A DNA stretch of 64,000 nucleotides from Chryseolinea soli (GCF_003589925.1 NZ_CP032382.1:7192001-7256000), one strand, 5' to 3'; positions 35,132 through 43,505 are shown, counted from the first letter of the stretch. Made by a program: numbers and translations. The notes: generated by a model not told the origin, from the letters alone.

Positions 35132-35654
35132 CGACGACCACCTCCGTTACCCCATCGGCAAATTCACGCCGCAAGAATCCTACACCACGCAGGACATGCT
35201 GGCCAACCTGGCACAGATCGAAAAGCTTCCCGTAGAAGTGGAGAAGATCGTGAACAGCCTCACCGCCGAGCAACTGGACATGCCTTACCGCGAAGGCGGA
35301 TGGACCGCCCGCCAAGTGGTGCACCACATCGCCGACAGCCACATGAACGCCTACATCCGCTTCAAGTGGACGCTGACCGAAGAAACACCGCTGATCAAAG
35401 CGTATGAGGAAAAGCTATGGGCTTTAACTCCCGAGACAACCCTGGATCCAGTCATTTCCGTTAGTCTGTTAAAAGCGCTGCACACAAAATGGACAGCGTT
35501 GATCAGACTCATCCCGGTGACGGACCTGAAGCGATCGTTCATTCACCCGGATACGAAAAAGCACGTGCCGCTGGACCGGCTCACCGCCACCTATGCCTGG
35601 CACGGAAACCACCACCTGGGGCACCTGAAGATTGTGGCCGCCCTCCGGCCCTGA
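35121..35654 (+). CDS. DinB-superfamily YfiT-type putative metal-dependent hydrolase / bacillithiol transferase
   Basis: 177 residues. The motif RYPIGKFTP at the N-terminus, EGGWTARQVVHHIADSHMN (about 56-74) and YAWHGNHHLGHLK (about 155-167) give the His-rich metal site of the YfiT branch of DinB proteins, which includes bacillithiol S-transferases. It is cytosolic and of usual length. The start ATG lies inside the terC gene (11-base overlap), so translation is probably coupled. The substrate is unknown; thiol transfer is inference from the family. Confidence 0.85.
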   Translation: MTNNDDHLRYPIGKFTPQESYTTQDMLANLAQIEKLPVEVEKIVNSLTAEQLDMPYREGGWTARQVVHHIADSHMNAYIRFKWTLTEETPLIKAYEEKLWALTPETTLDPVISVSLLKALHTKWTALIRLIPVTDLKRSFIHPDTKKHVPLDRLTATYAWHGNHHLGHLKIVAALRP

Positions 35655-35679
35655 ACATCGAAAAAGAATTTTGCGGGCT

Positions 35680-36615
35680 GTGGACTATCAACGACCATTC
35701 TTTCTTTTTACCCCGCACCTGGAAACCATCTACCCGGCTACCCTCCGCCAAGTGCACGGAGTGGCCTATACGCGCGAACGGATCCCTACACCCGATCAAG
35801 ATTTCCTGGACCTGGACTGGCTCCAACGCGGCAGCAACAACCTGGTGATCATTTCGCATGGCTTGGAAGGGAATTCCAGCCGCGCCTATGTGAAGGGCAT
35901 GGCACGGGCCGCCTATGGGCAGGGCGTTGATGTGCTGGCCTGGAATTTTCGCGGCTGCAGCGAAGAGATGAACCGCCAACTGCGCTTCTATCACAGCGGT
36001 GCTTCCGACGACCTGGAGACGGTGGTTGAGCATGCGCTTGCCAAAGGGTACAAGCAACTCTACCTGGTGGGCTTTAGCCTGGGTGGCAATCTGACGTTGA
36101 AATATTTGGGCGAACGTCCTTCGTATCCCGAGATCAAACGCGCCGTGGTGTTCTCGGTGCCGCTGCACTTGCACAGCAGTTGCCTGAAGATCTCGGAGCC
36201 CTCCAACTGGATCTACAACCAACGCTTTCTGAACAACCTGAAAGAAAAGGTGATCCGCAAGGCAGCGCAAATGCCCGGGTTGGATGTGACCGGCATCGGA
36301 AGCATTAAAACACTGATGGCGTTCGACGACCGATACACGGCGCCCCTACACGGATTCGAGAGCGCCCTGGACTATTACACGCGTTGCAGTGCGTTGAATT
36401 TCCTGCATGCTATACAGGTCTCCACGCTCATCGTGAACGCGCAGAACGATCCTTTCTTAAGCGCAGCGTGTTATCCGACGGCCGCGTTGAAAGATCACCC
36501 GGTGGTGAAATTTGAAAGCCCCCTGTTCGGCGGGCATGTGGGCTTCGCGCAATTCCGTAAAAATGGATTATATTGGTCTGAAGAGCGTGCGTTATCTTTT
36601 TTGTTTCCGGAATAA
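35680..36615 (+). CDS. YheT-like alpha/beta hydrolase, non-ATG start
   Basis: About 311 residues if GTG 35680 is used. No in-frame ATG occurs before about residue 85, so translation must begin at GTG 35680 or TTG 35671; homologues begin shortly before a P-F-L-hydrophobic-x-x-HLETIYP stretch, which here is PFFLFTPHLETIYP. The nucleophile elbow is GFSLGGNL (Ser), preceded by SHGLEGNS and WNFRGCS, and a C-terminal His lies in GGHVGF. This is the YheT/ABHD1-3-like family of probable lipid or ester hydrolases. It lies 25 bases after the YfiT-type gene and continues the terC operon. Confidence 0.85.
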   Translation: MDYQRPFFLFTPHLETIYPATLRQVHGVAYTRERIPTPDQDFLDLDWLQRGSNNLVIISHGLEGNSSRAYVKGMARAAYGQGVDVLAWNFRGCSEEMNRQLRFYHSGASDDLETVVEHALAKGYKQLYLVGFSLGGNLTLKYLGERPSYPEIKRAVVFSVPLHLHSSCLKISEPSNWIYNQRFLNNLKEKVIRKAAQMPGLDVTGIGSIKTLMAFDDRYTAPLHGFESALDYYTRCSALNFLHAIQVSTLIVNAQNDPFLSAACYPTAALKDHPVVKFESPLFGGHVGFAQFRKNGLYWSEERALSFLFPE

Positions 36616-36655
36616 ATCACTGTACTTCGCACCAAAACCAACCCCAACCCTCTCC

Positions 36656-37354
36656 ATGATCGAACGCTACAGCCTTACCGCATCTGCCGACCAGATCAAA
36701 GAACGCTTTCTGGCAGAAGCACTGGGTGCGATCGATCCGCGCTACAACGCCGCCCCGACGCAACTGTTGCCCGTCATCACCCACACGGCGCCCCAAGGCA
36801 TTTCCACATTCTACTGGGGAACGTCGCCCGAGTGGGCCAAGAACAAAACACCCGGTGAGAAGATCATCAACCTGCGCGCCGAAACCATCACCGAAAAACC
36901 CTCGCAAAAAAAGGCGATCATGAAGACCCGTTGCCTCATCCCGGCCGACAGCTTTTACGCCTGGAAAAAAGTGGGCAAGAAAACTGCCATCCCCTATCGC
37001 TTCACCACGCTCGACCAGGAATTGTTCGCCTTTGCCGGCGTCTGGGAAGAATTTGAAGACACCGACGGCCACGAGTTCCACACCTTTTCGATGATCACCA
37101 CCACGGCCAACGAAATGGTGGCCACCGTGCAAGATCGCATGCCCGCCATCCTCACCGTGGCCGCAGAGAAAACATGGCTGAACCCCGAAAGCACCGAAGA
37201 AGAACTGCTCGCGGTGCTGGTACCCTACCCGGCGGATAAAACAAATTATTATCCTGTGTCACCCCGCATTAATGACATCAACACCAACGTGCCTTCCCTG
37301 ATATTACCGACGCCGCCGTCGGATCAGTTTGGAAATTTGACTTTGTTTGATTGA
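36656..37354 (+). CDS. SRAP-domain (YedK/HMCES-like) protein lacking catalytic residues
   Basis: 232 residues from ATG 36656. The SRAP fold is recognisable: RYNAAPTQLLPVI (29-41), INLRAET (71-77), RCLIPADSFYAW (92-103), RMPAIL (161-166) and PVSPRIND near the C-terminus. In true YedK/HMCES the second residue is the Cys that crosslinks to abasic DNA, with Asn, Glu (in F/Y-E-W) and His (in H-D-R). Here the N-terminus is M-I-E-R, the Glu is Ala 102 (FYAW) and the His is Gln 159 (QDRMP); only Asn 72 remains. The protein may therefore bind DNA without forming the thiazolidine crosslink, or have another role. No alternative start supplies a Cys at position 2. It is 40 bases after the YheT-like stop. 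Confidence 0.88.
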   Translation: MIERYSLTASADQIKERFLAEALGAIDPRYNAAPTQLLPVITHTAPQGISTFYWGTSPEWAKNKTPGEKIINLRAETITEKPSQKKAIMKTRCLIPADSFYAWKKVGKKTAIPYRFTTLDQELFAFAGVWEEFEDTDGHEFHTFSMITTTANEMVATVQDRMPAILTVAAEKTWLNPESTEEELLAVLVPYPADKTNYYPVSPRINDINTNVPSLILPTPPSDQFGNLTLFD

Positions 37355-37396
37355 CGTGTAGATGTACTGAATGAATGCACGACGATGCTGAATGAT

Positions 37397-37419
37397 GTTG
37401 TTGGCGGAATTCCAACAAC
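37397..37419. repeat. Perfect 8-base inverted repeat
   Basis: GTTGTTGG (37397-37404), a 7-base spacer centred on GAATT, and CCAACAAC (37412-37419). It lies downstream of the SRAP gene. It lacks a T-tract on the plus strand, so terminator function is uncertain. Confidence 0.5.
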
Positions 37420-37472
37420 GGCGGTGATGAATCTAATGAAACAGCTGGACGAAGCACAGCCAACTAAGAAAT

Positions 37473-37514
37473 ACTGACTACTGACTACTGGCTACTGATT
37501 ACTAGCTCCTGAAT
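37473..37514. repeat. Heptameric tandem repeat array
   Basis: Six consecutive 7-base units, progressively degenerate: ACTGACT, ACTGACT, ACTGGCT, ACTGATT, ACTAGCT, CCTGAAT. It lies between the SRAP gene and the Lys-rich lipoprotein gene (convergent), ending 9 bases before the latter's stop. Confidence 0.75.
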
Positions 37515-37523
37515 ATTGCTCCC

Positions 37524-38543
37524 TCAGAATCCATCATCCTTATCCTCTTCCTCTTCGCCGTCCTTATCCGCTTGAAGCTTGCCCTCATCTTGCTTCTTTG
37601 CCTTTTTCTCTTTCTTTTTCTTCTTAGGCTTTTCTTCGGCCGGTTGGCTTTCGGTTTTGTCTTTTTTCCTGAAGAGTCCTTTCTTCTTTTTGGGCGCTTC
37701 AGAAGGTTGTGCCTGTCCTTGGGCTTGAGCGGCTTGTGCCTGTTGTTCGTCTTCGTCTACATAGTCGAAGTCGTCATCCGATTTTTTGGGCGGCGTGGTG
37801 ATGGCCGTGGAGTCGACGGCGTCTTTGTTCTTTTTCTTGAAGAGGTTTTTAAAGAAGCCTCCTTTTTTCTTTTCCTTTTTGCCACCGCCTTTGGCTTCTG
37901 CCTTGGACTCCTGTTGTGTTTGCTGGGCCAGGCGTACGTCGGGGAGAATGAGGTTGTGGCGCAGGTACCACATGTAGTTGTCTTGCTCCACGTTATAGCG
38001 AACTTCGGTGATATAGTATTTAGGCACCTTGGCTACGTATTTGCCAGAGGCCTCGTCGTAGATGAGGCTGTCTTGCGTGCTGAAGCGCAGCATGCGCACT
38101 TCCTTGTCTTTGGTGATCACATAGACGCTGTCGGTTGGTGCCTCGGTCGTGTCTTTCGGGATGTCGACGATGTAGGTGCTGTCGATCACGGAGCGGGCGG
38201 CGGCGTCAAGCTCAGCGCCCGGCACAATGCCGGTTTCGCCCAGCACGCCCTCTTCGTCGGAGATGGTGAGCGAGTCGGGGACGTACACTTTCACGGGCTT
38301 CATGGCCACGGTTTGCAGGCTGCGCACTTTTTTGCGATAGGAAACCGGCTCGGCCACTAAATAGCGGTTCTTACTGGCCGTAAAGACCTTTGGAGTGGAG
38401 TCTTCCTGGAAATAGCTAAATTTTTTGCGCAGCTCATTTTTGTCATAAATGAACGCGCTTTGGTAGGCAGGGCATATCAGTCGTTGCGTGCAGGCGCCCA
38501 GAACCAGGCTAAGACTTAATAAAACGAAAAAATGCCTCGCCAT
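37524..38543 (-). CDS. Lipoprotein with long Lys/Glu/Asp-rich C-terminal tail
   Basis: 339 residues from ATG 38543. Signal peptide with lipobox LVLGAC (Cys 18). Residues 20-205 form a conserved-looking globular part (ICPAYQSAFIYDKNELRKKF; YVITKDKEVRMLRF; YVAKVPKYYITEVRYN; NYMWYLRHNLILPDVR). From about 206 to the end the sequence is low-complexity: Lys blocks (KKEKKKGGFFKNLFKKKNK), Gln/Ala, and a final Glu/Asp run. The basic and acidic blocks suggest a flexible tether, perhaps along the cell wall. Family not recognised. The upstream gap on this strand is long (about 450 bases), so it has its own promoter. Confidence 0.75.
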   Translation of the reverse strand: MARHFFVLLSLSLVLGACTQRLICPAYQSAFIYDKNELRKKFSYFQEDSTPKVFTASKNRYLVAEPVSYRKKVRSLQTVAMKPVKVYVPDSLTISDEEGVLGETGIVPGAELDAAARSVIDSTYIVDIPKDTTEAPTDSVYVITKDKEVRMLRFSTQDSLIYDEASGKYVAKVPKYYITEVRYNVEQDNYMWYLRHNLILPDVRLAQQTQQESKAEAKGGGKKEKKKGGFFKNLFKKKNKDAVDSTAITTPPKKSDDDFDYVDEDEQQAQAAQAQGQAQPSEAPKKKKGLFRKKDKTESQPAEEKPKKKKKEKKAKKQDEGKLQADKDGEEEEDKDDGF

Positions 38544-38992
38544 GAAATAGGTAAATCAAACAAAAATAGGGATTTTAGACACAACTCTGTTTAAAATCGG
38601 CGGATTTGTAACCGCTTGATCCTCAAAATCTACTCGTTTAAACGCTCAATTCCGGCTTTTCGTGAGCCACGGCCGAAATTTAATTCAACCGGCATCCGCA
38701 CCGGATAGGCTTGCAGGACCCTTCCTCCGTTTGTTCGTTTGCGAATCCGCCTTGTGTTCTTTCATCAAAATCGAAGAAGACCCATTTTCAAAATTTAGAC
38801 TCATCTAAGTTTTTAGTAATTCTTGTTAGTGAAGAACACCAACAAGCGCGGGGTCCAAAACAAGTAAGGCCGCCCTTTGAAGGCGGCCTTACGCTAAACC
38901 ATTAAAACCAAATTTAACCTTACGCTCCCTGCTAGGGTTGCAGTCATACTTACGAAGCGGACGGAGGACCCGGATCTCAGGTTTTAAAATAT
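38544..38992. other. 449-base intergenic region
   Basis: No convincing gene. Short frames here have poor codon patterns. It contains the start region of the Lys-rich lipoprotein gene (right to left) and the hairpin at 38864-38892; no tRNA-like fold was found. Confidence 0.5.
38864..38892 (-). terminator. Strong hairpin, likely terminator of the ABC operon
   Basis: GTAAGGCCGCC and GGCGGCCTTAC pair perfectly over 11 bases with a 7-base loop. On the minus strand it is followed by CTTGTTTTGG and lies 101 bases past the stop of the OB-fold gene. The T-tract is imperfect. Confidence 0.6.
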
Positions 38993-39448
38993 TTATTTGC
39001 TTACCAGCACCGCCTGGTCGAGGATGAAATTGACGTGATCCATGTTGTCGGTATTCAGCCGCAGTTTTCCTTTGATGGTGATGAGATCGTCGACCTGGAA
39101 TTTTGACGGTGACTTTGCAAAATTCACTTCCGCGATAGACTCGGGACCCGCGCCGCCACAGAAAAAGCATTGGCTCATGGGATATTTCGAGATGATGATG
39201 TAGGTCTCTCCTTCGGGGCTGAAAGGCACGTAAAATCCTTCCATCGTGATCTCTTTGCCCTCCAATGCTTTCAGCTCGGCGGGAAAGGTGGGATAGAAGA
39301 GGTATTCTCCCAACTTCTCATAGTACTTCGGTTCAAACTTGGTTTTGGCAAACTCTGTCCAGAAATCCTTTTTTGTCTGCGCAAACGAAACGCTGCAGGT
39401 GGCCACGCAGGCCCATACGATCATCCACTTTTTCATCCGCTGTGTCAT
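38993..39448 (-). CDS. Exported OB-fold (DUF3299-like) protein
   Basis: 151 residues from ATG 39448 (an ATG four codons later is also plausible). Signal peptide MKKWMIVWACVATCSVSFAQ. The mature part has the beta-rich pattern of a small OB-type fold: GKEITMEGFYVPFSPEG, YIIISKYPMSQCFFCGG, DDLITIKGKLRLN. The CFFC pair could bind a metal. This resembles DUF3299-type proteins encoded with FtsX-like ABC transporters, as in the zinc-responsive PA4063-PA4066 operon of Pseudomonas aeruginosa. Here it is the last gene after the ATPase and permease genes. Similarity is by pattern only; the Zn link is inference. Confidence 0.65.
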   Translation of the reverse strand: MTQRMKKWMIVWACVATCSVSFAQTKKDFWTEFAKTKFEPKYYEKLGEYLFYPTFPAELKALEGKEITMEGFYVPFSPEGETYIIISKYPMSQCFFCGGAGPESIAEVNFAKSPSKFQVDDLITIKGKLRLNTDNMDHVNFILDQAVLVSK

Positions 39449-39520
39449 TTATGCTGTTGACTCATGTATTCTTATTCCAATGATTCCCTTTTCTTATCCT
39501 CCGGTATGCCGTTTCTAAGT

Positions 39521-40768
39521 TTAGTTAGACGCCAGCACCTTCGAGATGTCGGTGCGGTAGGCCTGTATGGCCGGGATCAGGGCACACACTAAACCCAGCA
39601 ACAAACTTCCGCCCAAAATTATCCATTCTTGCGAATAGAACACCATGCCTCCGATGCCCGCCTTTTGGGTTTCTTCCACCAGGGTGTTCAAAAGCATTAA
39701 GACGCCGTGTCCCATCAGCAACCCAATGGCACTGCCCAGAAACGTGAGCAGCCCGCCCTCCAACAGCACCGACACGAACAACTTGGTGCGCGTGGCGCCC
39801 ATGGAGCGCATGATGGCCATGTCGTAACGTCTTTCTTTCAGGGAATTGTAGAGGGCGATAAAAATGCTCAGGCCCGAGATCACGATGAGCACGTAGGCAA
39901 ACGCCATGATAATGTCGGCGCCCACGCCCAGGATCGAAAACAGGCGGGCGGTTTCAAATGCGGGCGATGCAGCTTGCAAACTGCTTTGTGCATTGACCAT
40001 TCGCGGCAACTGGATGGCCCCCATCGGCGAGCGGTATTGCAAGAGCAGCGACGTCACTTCCTTCACCGAGTCATTGGCCGCCACCGAAGGCACGAGGCGC
40101 GAGGGCATCGCCGGGGAGTTTGATGTTTCGTGCGCATGGCTGGTGGTGTCGGCATGTTCGTGCACTTCCCAGATGCTCTCCACGGCGGTGAGGATGATGT
40201 TGTCGAGCACGGTGTTATTTTTTTTGAGCACCCCCTTCACTTTATAGAGGTGGTCCTTGTGATCGTCGCCAGTGGTAGTAAGGCCGTGGCTGCTGGCGAA
40301 GGTGTCGCCGATCTTGAGTTGGGTGAGGCTTTGCACGTTGGCGCCGATGGTCACGTCCAGGGGATGCTCCCACCAATCGCCTTGCGCGAGTTCGCCTTTG
40401 TAGAGATCGGCATAGTCGCGGGTGGTACCCACGATGCGATAGGTTTGGTAGCTGTCGCCGAGCGCCAGTGGGATGGCGCGTTTTACCAGGCGGTTACGGG
40501 CAATTTTCTCGGCTTCTTTTAGTTTGATGTTGCCGGTGGGAAAATCGACGTGAAAGATGTTGCAAAGAATGAGTTGCAGCGGACTGCCTTTGGCTCCCAC
40601 CACGAGGTCGATGCCGCGGGCATTGTCGGTGATCTTTTGTTCCAGTTGCGTATTGAAGAGCAGCAATATGGTGACGACGGCGATGCCGAGCGAGAGCAGG
40701 ATGATGTTGATGGCCGTGTTGAGCGGACGCGCTTTGAGATAATTCCAGACGAGCGTGAAGAGTGTCAT
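39521..40768 (-). CDS. FtsX/MacB-like ABC transporter permease with His-rich periplasmic loop
   Basis: 415 residues from ATG 40768; an upstream TTG would add a non-conserved tail. Topology is typical of FtsX/MacB permeases: an N-terminal helix (NIILLSLGIAVVTILLLF), a large periplasmic domain (about 45-275), then three helices at about 290-312, 340-365 and 385-405. The periplasmic domain carries a His-rich segment HEHADTTSHAHE (about 212-223), a plausible Zn or other metal site. It follows the ATPase gene by 61 bases and precedes the OB-fold gene by 72 bases, all on the minus strand. Proposed role: envelope metal handling; export direction and substrate are unproven. Confidence 0.85.
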   Translation of the reverse strand: MTLFTLVWNYLKARPLNTAINIILLSLGIAVVTILLLFNTQLEQKITDNARGIDLVVGAKGSPLQLILCNIFHVDFPTGNIKLKEAEKIARNRLVKRAIPLALGDSYQTYRIVGTTRDYADLYKGELAQGDWWEHPLDVTIGANVQSLTQLKIGDTFASSHGLTTTGDDHKDHLYKVKGVLKKNNTVLDNIILTAVESIWEVHEHADTTSHAHETSNSPAMPSRLVPSVAANDSVKEVTSLLLQYRSPMGAIQLPRMVNAQSSLQAASPAFETARLFSILGVGADIIMAFAYVLIVISGLSIFIALYNSLKERRYDMAIMRSMGATRTKLFVSVLLEGGLLTFLGSAIGLLMGHGVLMLLNTLVEETQKAGIGGMVFYSQEWIILGGSLLLGLVCALIPAIQAYRTDISKVLASN

Positions 40769-40829
40769 GCGGCGCAGGGTGTAAGGTCCGGCCGCTGTGA
40801 CGCTGGGGCACAAGGTTGGCGTAGCGTTC

Positions 40830-41465
40830 TCATGAGGCGGTGAGTTGGATTTGGTGGGTGAGGTGTGACTTCAGGCGTTGGTCGTGCGTGGCGATGATGA
40901 GCGTGGACTCATGTTGACTGGCGGCTTCCAGCAACAGGGAGATCACCCGGTCACAGTTCTTGTCGTCCAGGGCCGACGTGGGTTCGTCTGCGAAGATGAT
41001 GGCGGGTTTGTTGAGCACGGCACGGGCGATGGCCACGCGCTGGGCCTGGCCCTGGCTCAGGGTGGTGACCCGGCTGTTGCGTTTGTCGGCCAGCCCCAGC
41101 GTGGCCAGCACGTCGGTGATGCGCCCAGAGTCGATCGGGAGGTCGGCAAGGTAGGGCGACATCATCAGGTTTTGTTCTACGGACAGGGCCGAAAGCAAGT
41201 GGTTGCGTTGAAAGACAAACCCGATCTTCCGCCCGCGGAAGGCGTCAAGCGCCGTTTCCGAAAGCGTGGCCAGTTCGGTGTTATCTACCGAAACCGACCC
41301 TTCATAATGCCGGAGCAGACCCCCCACCAGGTGCAGCAGTGTTGTTTTGCCGCTGCCGGAATTGCCCAGCAACAAAAAATGCTGGCCCCGCGCCACCGAA
41401 AAATCCGGGAACCGGAGGGCGACCGAGGGCGAATAGCGGAACGCAAGGTTGGAAACCTGTATCAT
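40830..41465 (-). CDS. ABC transporter ATP-binding protein (LolD/MacB type)
   Basis: 211 residues. Walker A GNSGSGKTT (about 34-42), signature TLSQGQAQRVAIARA (about 135-149), Walker B AIIFADEPTSALD (about 154-166) and H-loop ATHDQ near 193. The order and length are those of the LolD/MacB class, which pairs with FtsX-type permeases such as the one encoded 61 bases downstream. It opens the minus-strand operon; the 196-base gap to the divergent GlcG-like gene should hold both promoters, though no exact TAnnTTTG element was found there. Confidence 0.92.
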   Translation of the reverse strand: MIQVSNLAFRYSPSVALRFPDFSVARGQHFLLLGNSGSGKTTLLHLVGGLLRHYEGSVSVDNTELATLSETALDAFRGRKIGFVFQRNHLLSALSVEQNLMMSPYLADLPIDSGRITDVLATLGLADKRNSRVTTLSQGQAQRVAIARAVLNKPAIIFADEPTSALDDKNCDRVISLLLEAASQHESTLIIATHDQRLKSHLTHQIQLTAS

Positions 41466-41661
41466 AGATCAATTATCACCTTCCGGGTGGAATTAAATCG
41501 AAAAATAAAAAACCCCGCTCACAAACCATCAACAATTTCAACCAACGGGCGCTTTCTGCTTTATGCTAACGTTACTTTTCATCGCCTTTGCCTGTTAAAA
41601 ACTTCACATTGCTAAATTACCCCCCACCCTATATCTTGTCGGTTCACAATTTTCATAACCC

Positions 41662-42090
41662 ATGTATACCCAACAACGCATCAGTTCCGAGGAAGCCCTG
41701 AAAATGATCCAGCACGTCATTCACGAGGCGCATCAACTAAAGAAAGAGATCGCCGTGGCCGTGAGTGGCCCGGAGGGTGAACCGCTGGCTTTTCTGCGCA
41801 TGGATGGCGCCAGTCCCGCGGCGTCGCGCATTGCCCGGAATAAAGCCTATACGGCGGCAATCGATCGCAAAGACACCAAGCTCATGGGCGAGTTCATGAA
41901 CGACAACGACCGTCCTCCGGCGTTCTGGGGAGACGATGGTGTTACGGGGTTTGGTGGTGGTGTGACGGTCCGCAGCAAAGGTGTGGTCGTAGGTGGCATT
42001 GGTGTGAGCGGATTATCAGAGGCGGAAGATGAGCGGATTGCGTATGCGGCGATTGCCGCAGTGTATGGTAAGGATCATAAGAATGATTGA
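41662..42090 (+). CDS. GlcG/HbpS-like (heme-degrading domain) protein
   Basis: 142 residues from ATG 41662, cytosolic. The pattern RISSEEALKMIQHVIHEA, VAVSGPEGEPLAFLRMDGA, ASRIARNKAYTAA and GGVTVRSKGVVVGGIGVSG is the GlcG/HbpS family, small oligomeric proteins, some of which bind heme or cobalamin. Function here is unknown. It is divergent from the ABC operon and is followed immediately by a possible gene remnant. Confidence 0.88.
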   Translation: MYTQQRISSEEALKMIQHVIHEAHQLKKEIAVAVSGPEGEPLAFLRMDGASPAASRIARNKAYTAAIDRKDTKLMGEFMNDNDRPPAFWGDDGVTGFGGGVTVRSKGVVVGGIGVSGLSEAEDERIAYAAIAAVYGKDHKND

Positions 42091-42091
42091 T

Positions 42092-42232
42092 GTCACCAAG
42101 ATCAACATCCTCATGAACGGATAGGGCTACAAGACCACGGAAACCATTTTACTCAACACGGTTTCCGCGATGGTGGACAATTTGCCTTATGTATCCATGC
42201 AAGCATCGTTGGCGAGCCAATACTACTCGTGA
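42092..42232 (+). pseudogene. Possible gene remnant with one in-frame stop
   Basis: Read from 42092, 47 codons have coding-like third positions and give VTKINILMNG, a TAG at 42122-42124, then GYKTTETILLNTV and further residues to a TGA at 42230-42232. It has no start of its own and no recognised family. It could be the tail of a deleted gene, or chance. Confidence 0.25.
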
Positions 42233-42236
42233 CTAT

Positions 42237-43505
42237 TTAGCGTAGCGCTTGATACACTCCAATTCTGAATTTGTGTGTAAAATCGTCTGAATGCGCATAG
42301 GGCTCCACGTTGGTGAATACGAGGAGGATCAGGTTTTCTTTTGGGTCGATCATGTATTCGGAACAGTACATGCCGCCCCACGTGAGGGACCCGACGCTGG
42401 CGTTGTCGCCATAGTGTGTGTTCTCGGTGACGACCTGGAGGCCGAGGCCGAATTTGTCTCTGCGTTCCCAAACTTCGAGGGCACCGATCTGGTTTCGGAA
42501 CATCAGCTCAACGGTTTTGCGGCCGAGGATCTGGTGGTTGTTGAAACGGCCGTAGTTGAGCAGCATCTGGCAGAAGCGGGCATAGTCTTCCGTGGAACTG
42601 ATGAGGCCCGCGCCGGCGGAGAAATAGGTCTTCGCACCGGTGGTGGCGAAAGAACGATAGTCCTGGTTGGAATTTAATTGCAGGGGTTTGTCGACGGAAG
42701 GTTTGGAATACAATTCCACCAAACGCGACGCCTTCTCGGCCGGCAGATAGAAATACGTGTCGTTCATGCCGAGCGGATCGGTGACGGCCTCTTTCAAGTA
42801 CACATCCAGTTTTTTGCCGCTCAGCAGTTCAATCAGATAACCTAGCACGTCGGTGTTGAGGCCATAGACAAATTTCTCGCCGGGGTCGGCGGTCAATGGA
42901 CGGGCGGCGATCTTCTTCACCACGGCGGCCAGCACGTCGGGTTGGGTAGAGTTGAAGTAGGGTACCTGGAATTCGGGCAACTTTTCAAGGGGATGTTGAT
43001 AAGGAATGCCAGCCGTGTGGGTCAGCAGGTGCCGGATGGTGATCTCGCTTTTGGCGGGGCGTGTTTCGTATTTCAAGGTGGCCGCGTCGAAGCTTTCCAG
43101 GACGCGGGGTGATTTAAACTCGGGGATGTATTTGCTGATGGGATCGTCCAGCAGAAACTTGCCCTGCTCAAAGAGGGTCATCAGCGCTACCGTGGCGATG
43201 GCTTTGGATTGGGATGCAATGCGGAAGAGGTCGTCCTTTTTCAAAGGGGTCTTTGTTTCCAGGTTGCTGTAGCCATAGGCCTTGTAGGAAACCACCTTGC
43301 CGTTGCGGGCCACAAACACAGTAGCGTTGGGTGCCAGGCCGTCGGTGATGAAGCTTTGCATGACGGCATCGAGGCGTCTCAAGCGGTCGGTTGAAAAGCC
43401 GGCATCTTCAGCGGTTTTTGCAGGGGTGAAGGTTTGTGGGGTTTGCTGAGCCCGTGCGGTGGTGATGGCGAACAGCAAGAGAACGAGTCCGATTCTTATT
43501 TTCAT
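42237..43505 (-). CDS. Serine hydrolase, class C beta-lactamase-like family
   Basis: 422 residues from ATG 43505, with signal peptide KIRIGLVLLLFAITTARAQ. The catalytic SxxK motif is SQSK in FRIASQSKAIATVALM (about residue 94); the second motif is YGLN in FVYGLNTDVLGYLIE (about 211); a third motif in the C-terminal half is around WGGMYCSEY. This is the family of penicillin-binding-protein-like esterases and peptidases common in Bacteroidota, so resistance to beta-lactams should not be assumed. An in-frame upstream codon at 43532 would spoil the signal peptide. The product is likely periplasmic. Confidence 0.9.
   Translation of the reverse strand: MKIRIGLVLLLFAITTARAQQTPQTFTPAKTAEDAGFSTDRLRRLDAVMQSFITDGLAPNATVFVARNGKVVSYKAYGYSNLETKTPLKKDDLFRIASQSKAIATVALMTLFEQGKFLLDDPISKYIPEFKSPRVLESFDAATLKYETRPAKSEITIRHLLTHTAGIPYQHPLEKLPEFQVPYFNSTQPDVLAAVVKKIAARPLTADPGEKFVYGLNTDVLGYLIELLSGKKLDVYLKEAVTDPLGMNDTYFYLPAEKASRLVELYSKPSVDKPLQLNSNQDYRSFATTGAKTYFSAGAGLISSTEDYARFCQMLLNYGRFNNHQILGRKTVELMFRNQIGALEVWERRDKFGLGLQVVTENTHYGDNASVGSLTWGGMYCSEYMIDPKENLILLVFTNVEPYAHSDDFTHKFRIGVYQALR

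Noticed and set aside
38711..38905. 64-codon open frame in the 449-base gap
   Set aside because: Crosses the hairpin at 38864-38892, has poor codon pattern and no recognisable features.
38905..38990. Possible tRNA-like segment (GGTTGCAGTC ... GGACCCGGATCTC)
   Set aside because: No T-loop consensus or consistent cloverleaf on either strand.
42237..43505. Beta-lactam resistance gene
   Set aside because: SxxK and class C fold are shared with many esterases and peptidases; nothing here is specific to beta-lactamase activity.
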